Made by a program: the position numbers and the translations under genes. A stretch of DNA of 6,058 nt from Prevotellaceae bacterium (GTDB taxonomy: Bacteria > Bacteroidota > Bacteroidia > Bacteroidales > Bacteroidaceae), in NCBI GenBank assembly GCA_031262265.1, contig JAISIB010000035.1:1-6058 (forward strand), written 5' to 3'. The notes under the pieces are model-generated. The model had not been told where the DNA came from and made no database searches. It saw only the letters and a program-made list of their open reading frames with translations. The first letter of the stretch is position 1. Every line of letters begins with the position of its first letter. Of the stretch, positions 5,856 through 6,058 are shown one piece after another.

Positions 5856-6058
5856 TCAAGTTTCCTCGTCTATTTCTTTTTCTAACAAGACATCCGTCAT
5901 ACTAAGCAGCTTTTGCGTATTCTCATCTATCAGGTGCGTAGCTTTCTGCACTTTCTCATCGAGACCCATGGTGCGCAGAATGGATGCAAACCCAACGATG
6001 GCGTTGAGCGGCGTGCGTAGTTCATGTGAAATCAATTTGATAAAATAATTTTTCTGAG
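5856..6058 (-). CDS. Histidine kinase C-terminus ending after HisKA, 5'-partial
   Basis: The last 66 codons of a minus-strand gene entering from the right edge, ending at TGA (complement of 5856-5858). The peptide begins QKNYFIKLISHELRTPLNAI. The H-box HELRTPLN, with the phosphoacceptor His at complement 6024-6026, is unmistakable. It is followed by a second helix (HLIDENTQKLLSMTDVLLEKE), so the two-helix dimerisation and phosphotransfer (DHp, HisKA) domain is complete. A normal sensor kinase would continue for about 110-150 residues with the HATPase_c domain and its N, G1, F and G2 boxes. Here the reading frame stops at ...EKEIDEET, and the DNA beyond it holds only the hflX promoter and hflX. 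Sensor domains, if any, lie outside the window. Either a DHp-only protein or the remnant of a truncated kinase; a sequencing frameshift alone cannot explain it because no HATPase coding follows. Confidence 0.88.
   Translation of the reverse strand, partial: QKNYFIKLISHELRTPLNAIVGFASILRTMGLDEKVQKATHLIDENTQKLLSMTDVLLEKEIDEET

Noticed and set aside
5818..6048. 76-codon open frame on the plus strand at the right end
   Set aside because: It is antisense to the histidine-kinase end, whose H-box reads clearly on the minus strand, and its own protein is Ser-rich without recognisable motifs.

Overview
The window reads as chromosomal DNA of a Bacteroidales bacterium (phylum Bacteroidota) with mid-range GC. 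The reasons are a perfect Bacteroidota-type promoter (TTTG, 20 bases, TACCTTTG) before the second gene and a second TACCTTTG box before hflX. Starts lack clear Shine-Dalgarno sequences, the first gene resembles a fimbrillin-family surface protein, and the NagB-like/LmbE fusion is characteristic of Bacteroides and relatives. The family within the order cannot be fixed from this window.

Layout, left to right. (1) Positions 1-645, plus strand: 3' part of a probable fimbrillin-like surface protein, open at the window edge. (2) A 108-base gap holds an AT-rich stem-loop and the promoter. (3) Positions 754-2335, plus strand: three tightly packed genes, an 89-residue basic helical protein, a short PlsC-type acyltransferase and a YafV/Nit2-type omega-amidase, joined by two 4-base ATGA overlaps. 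(4) Positions 2371-4362, plus strand: a 663-residue fusion of a NagB-like domain and a PIG-L/LmbE deacetylase domain, 35 bases behind the amidase and probably in the same transcript. A strong intrinsic terminator follows at 4383-4431. (5) A convergent gap carries a 12-base element repeated on a 21-base register. (6) Positions 4565-5809, minus strand: hflX, a ribosome-associated GTPase, with its own promoter box. (7) Positions 5856-6058, minus strand: the C-terminal end of a histidine kinase that stops directly after its HisKA (DHp) helices.

The genes are mostly housekeeping or metabolic: lipid acylation, keto-acid amide repair, amino-sugar-related chemistry and ribosome rescue. The two most interesting points are these. 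First, the NagB half of the fusion has lost three of the four catalytic residues of glucosamine-6-phosphate deaminase while apparently keeping the phosphate-binding ones, so the usual 'glucosamine-6-phosphate deaminase' name is probably wrong for it. Second, the histidine kinase ends without an ATP-binding (HATPase_c) domain, so it is either a truncated gene or a DHp-only protein. No CRISPR array, insertion sequence, tRNA, rRNA or phage gene was seen.
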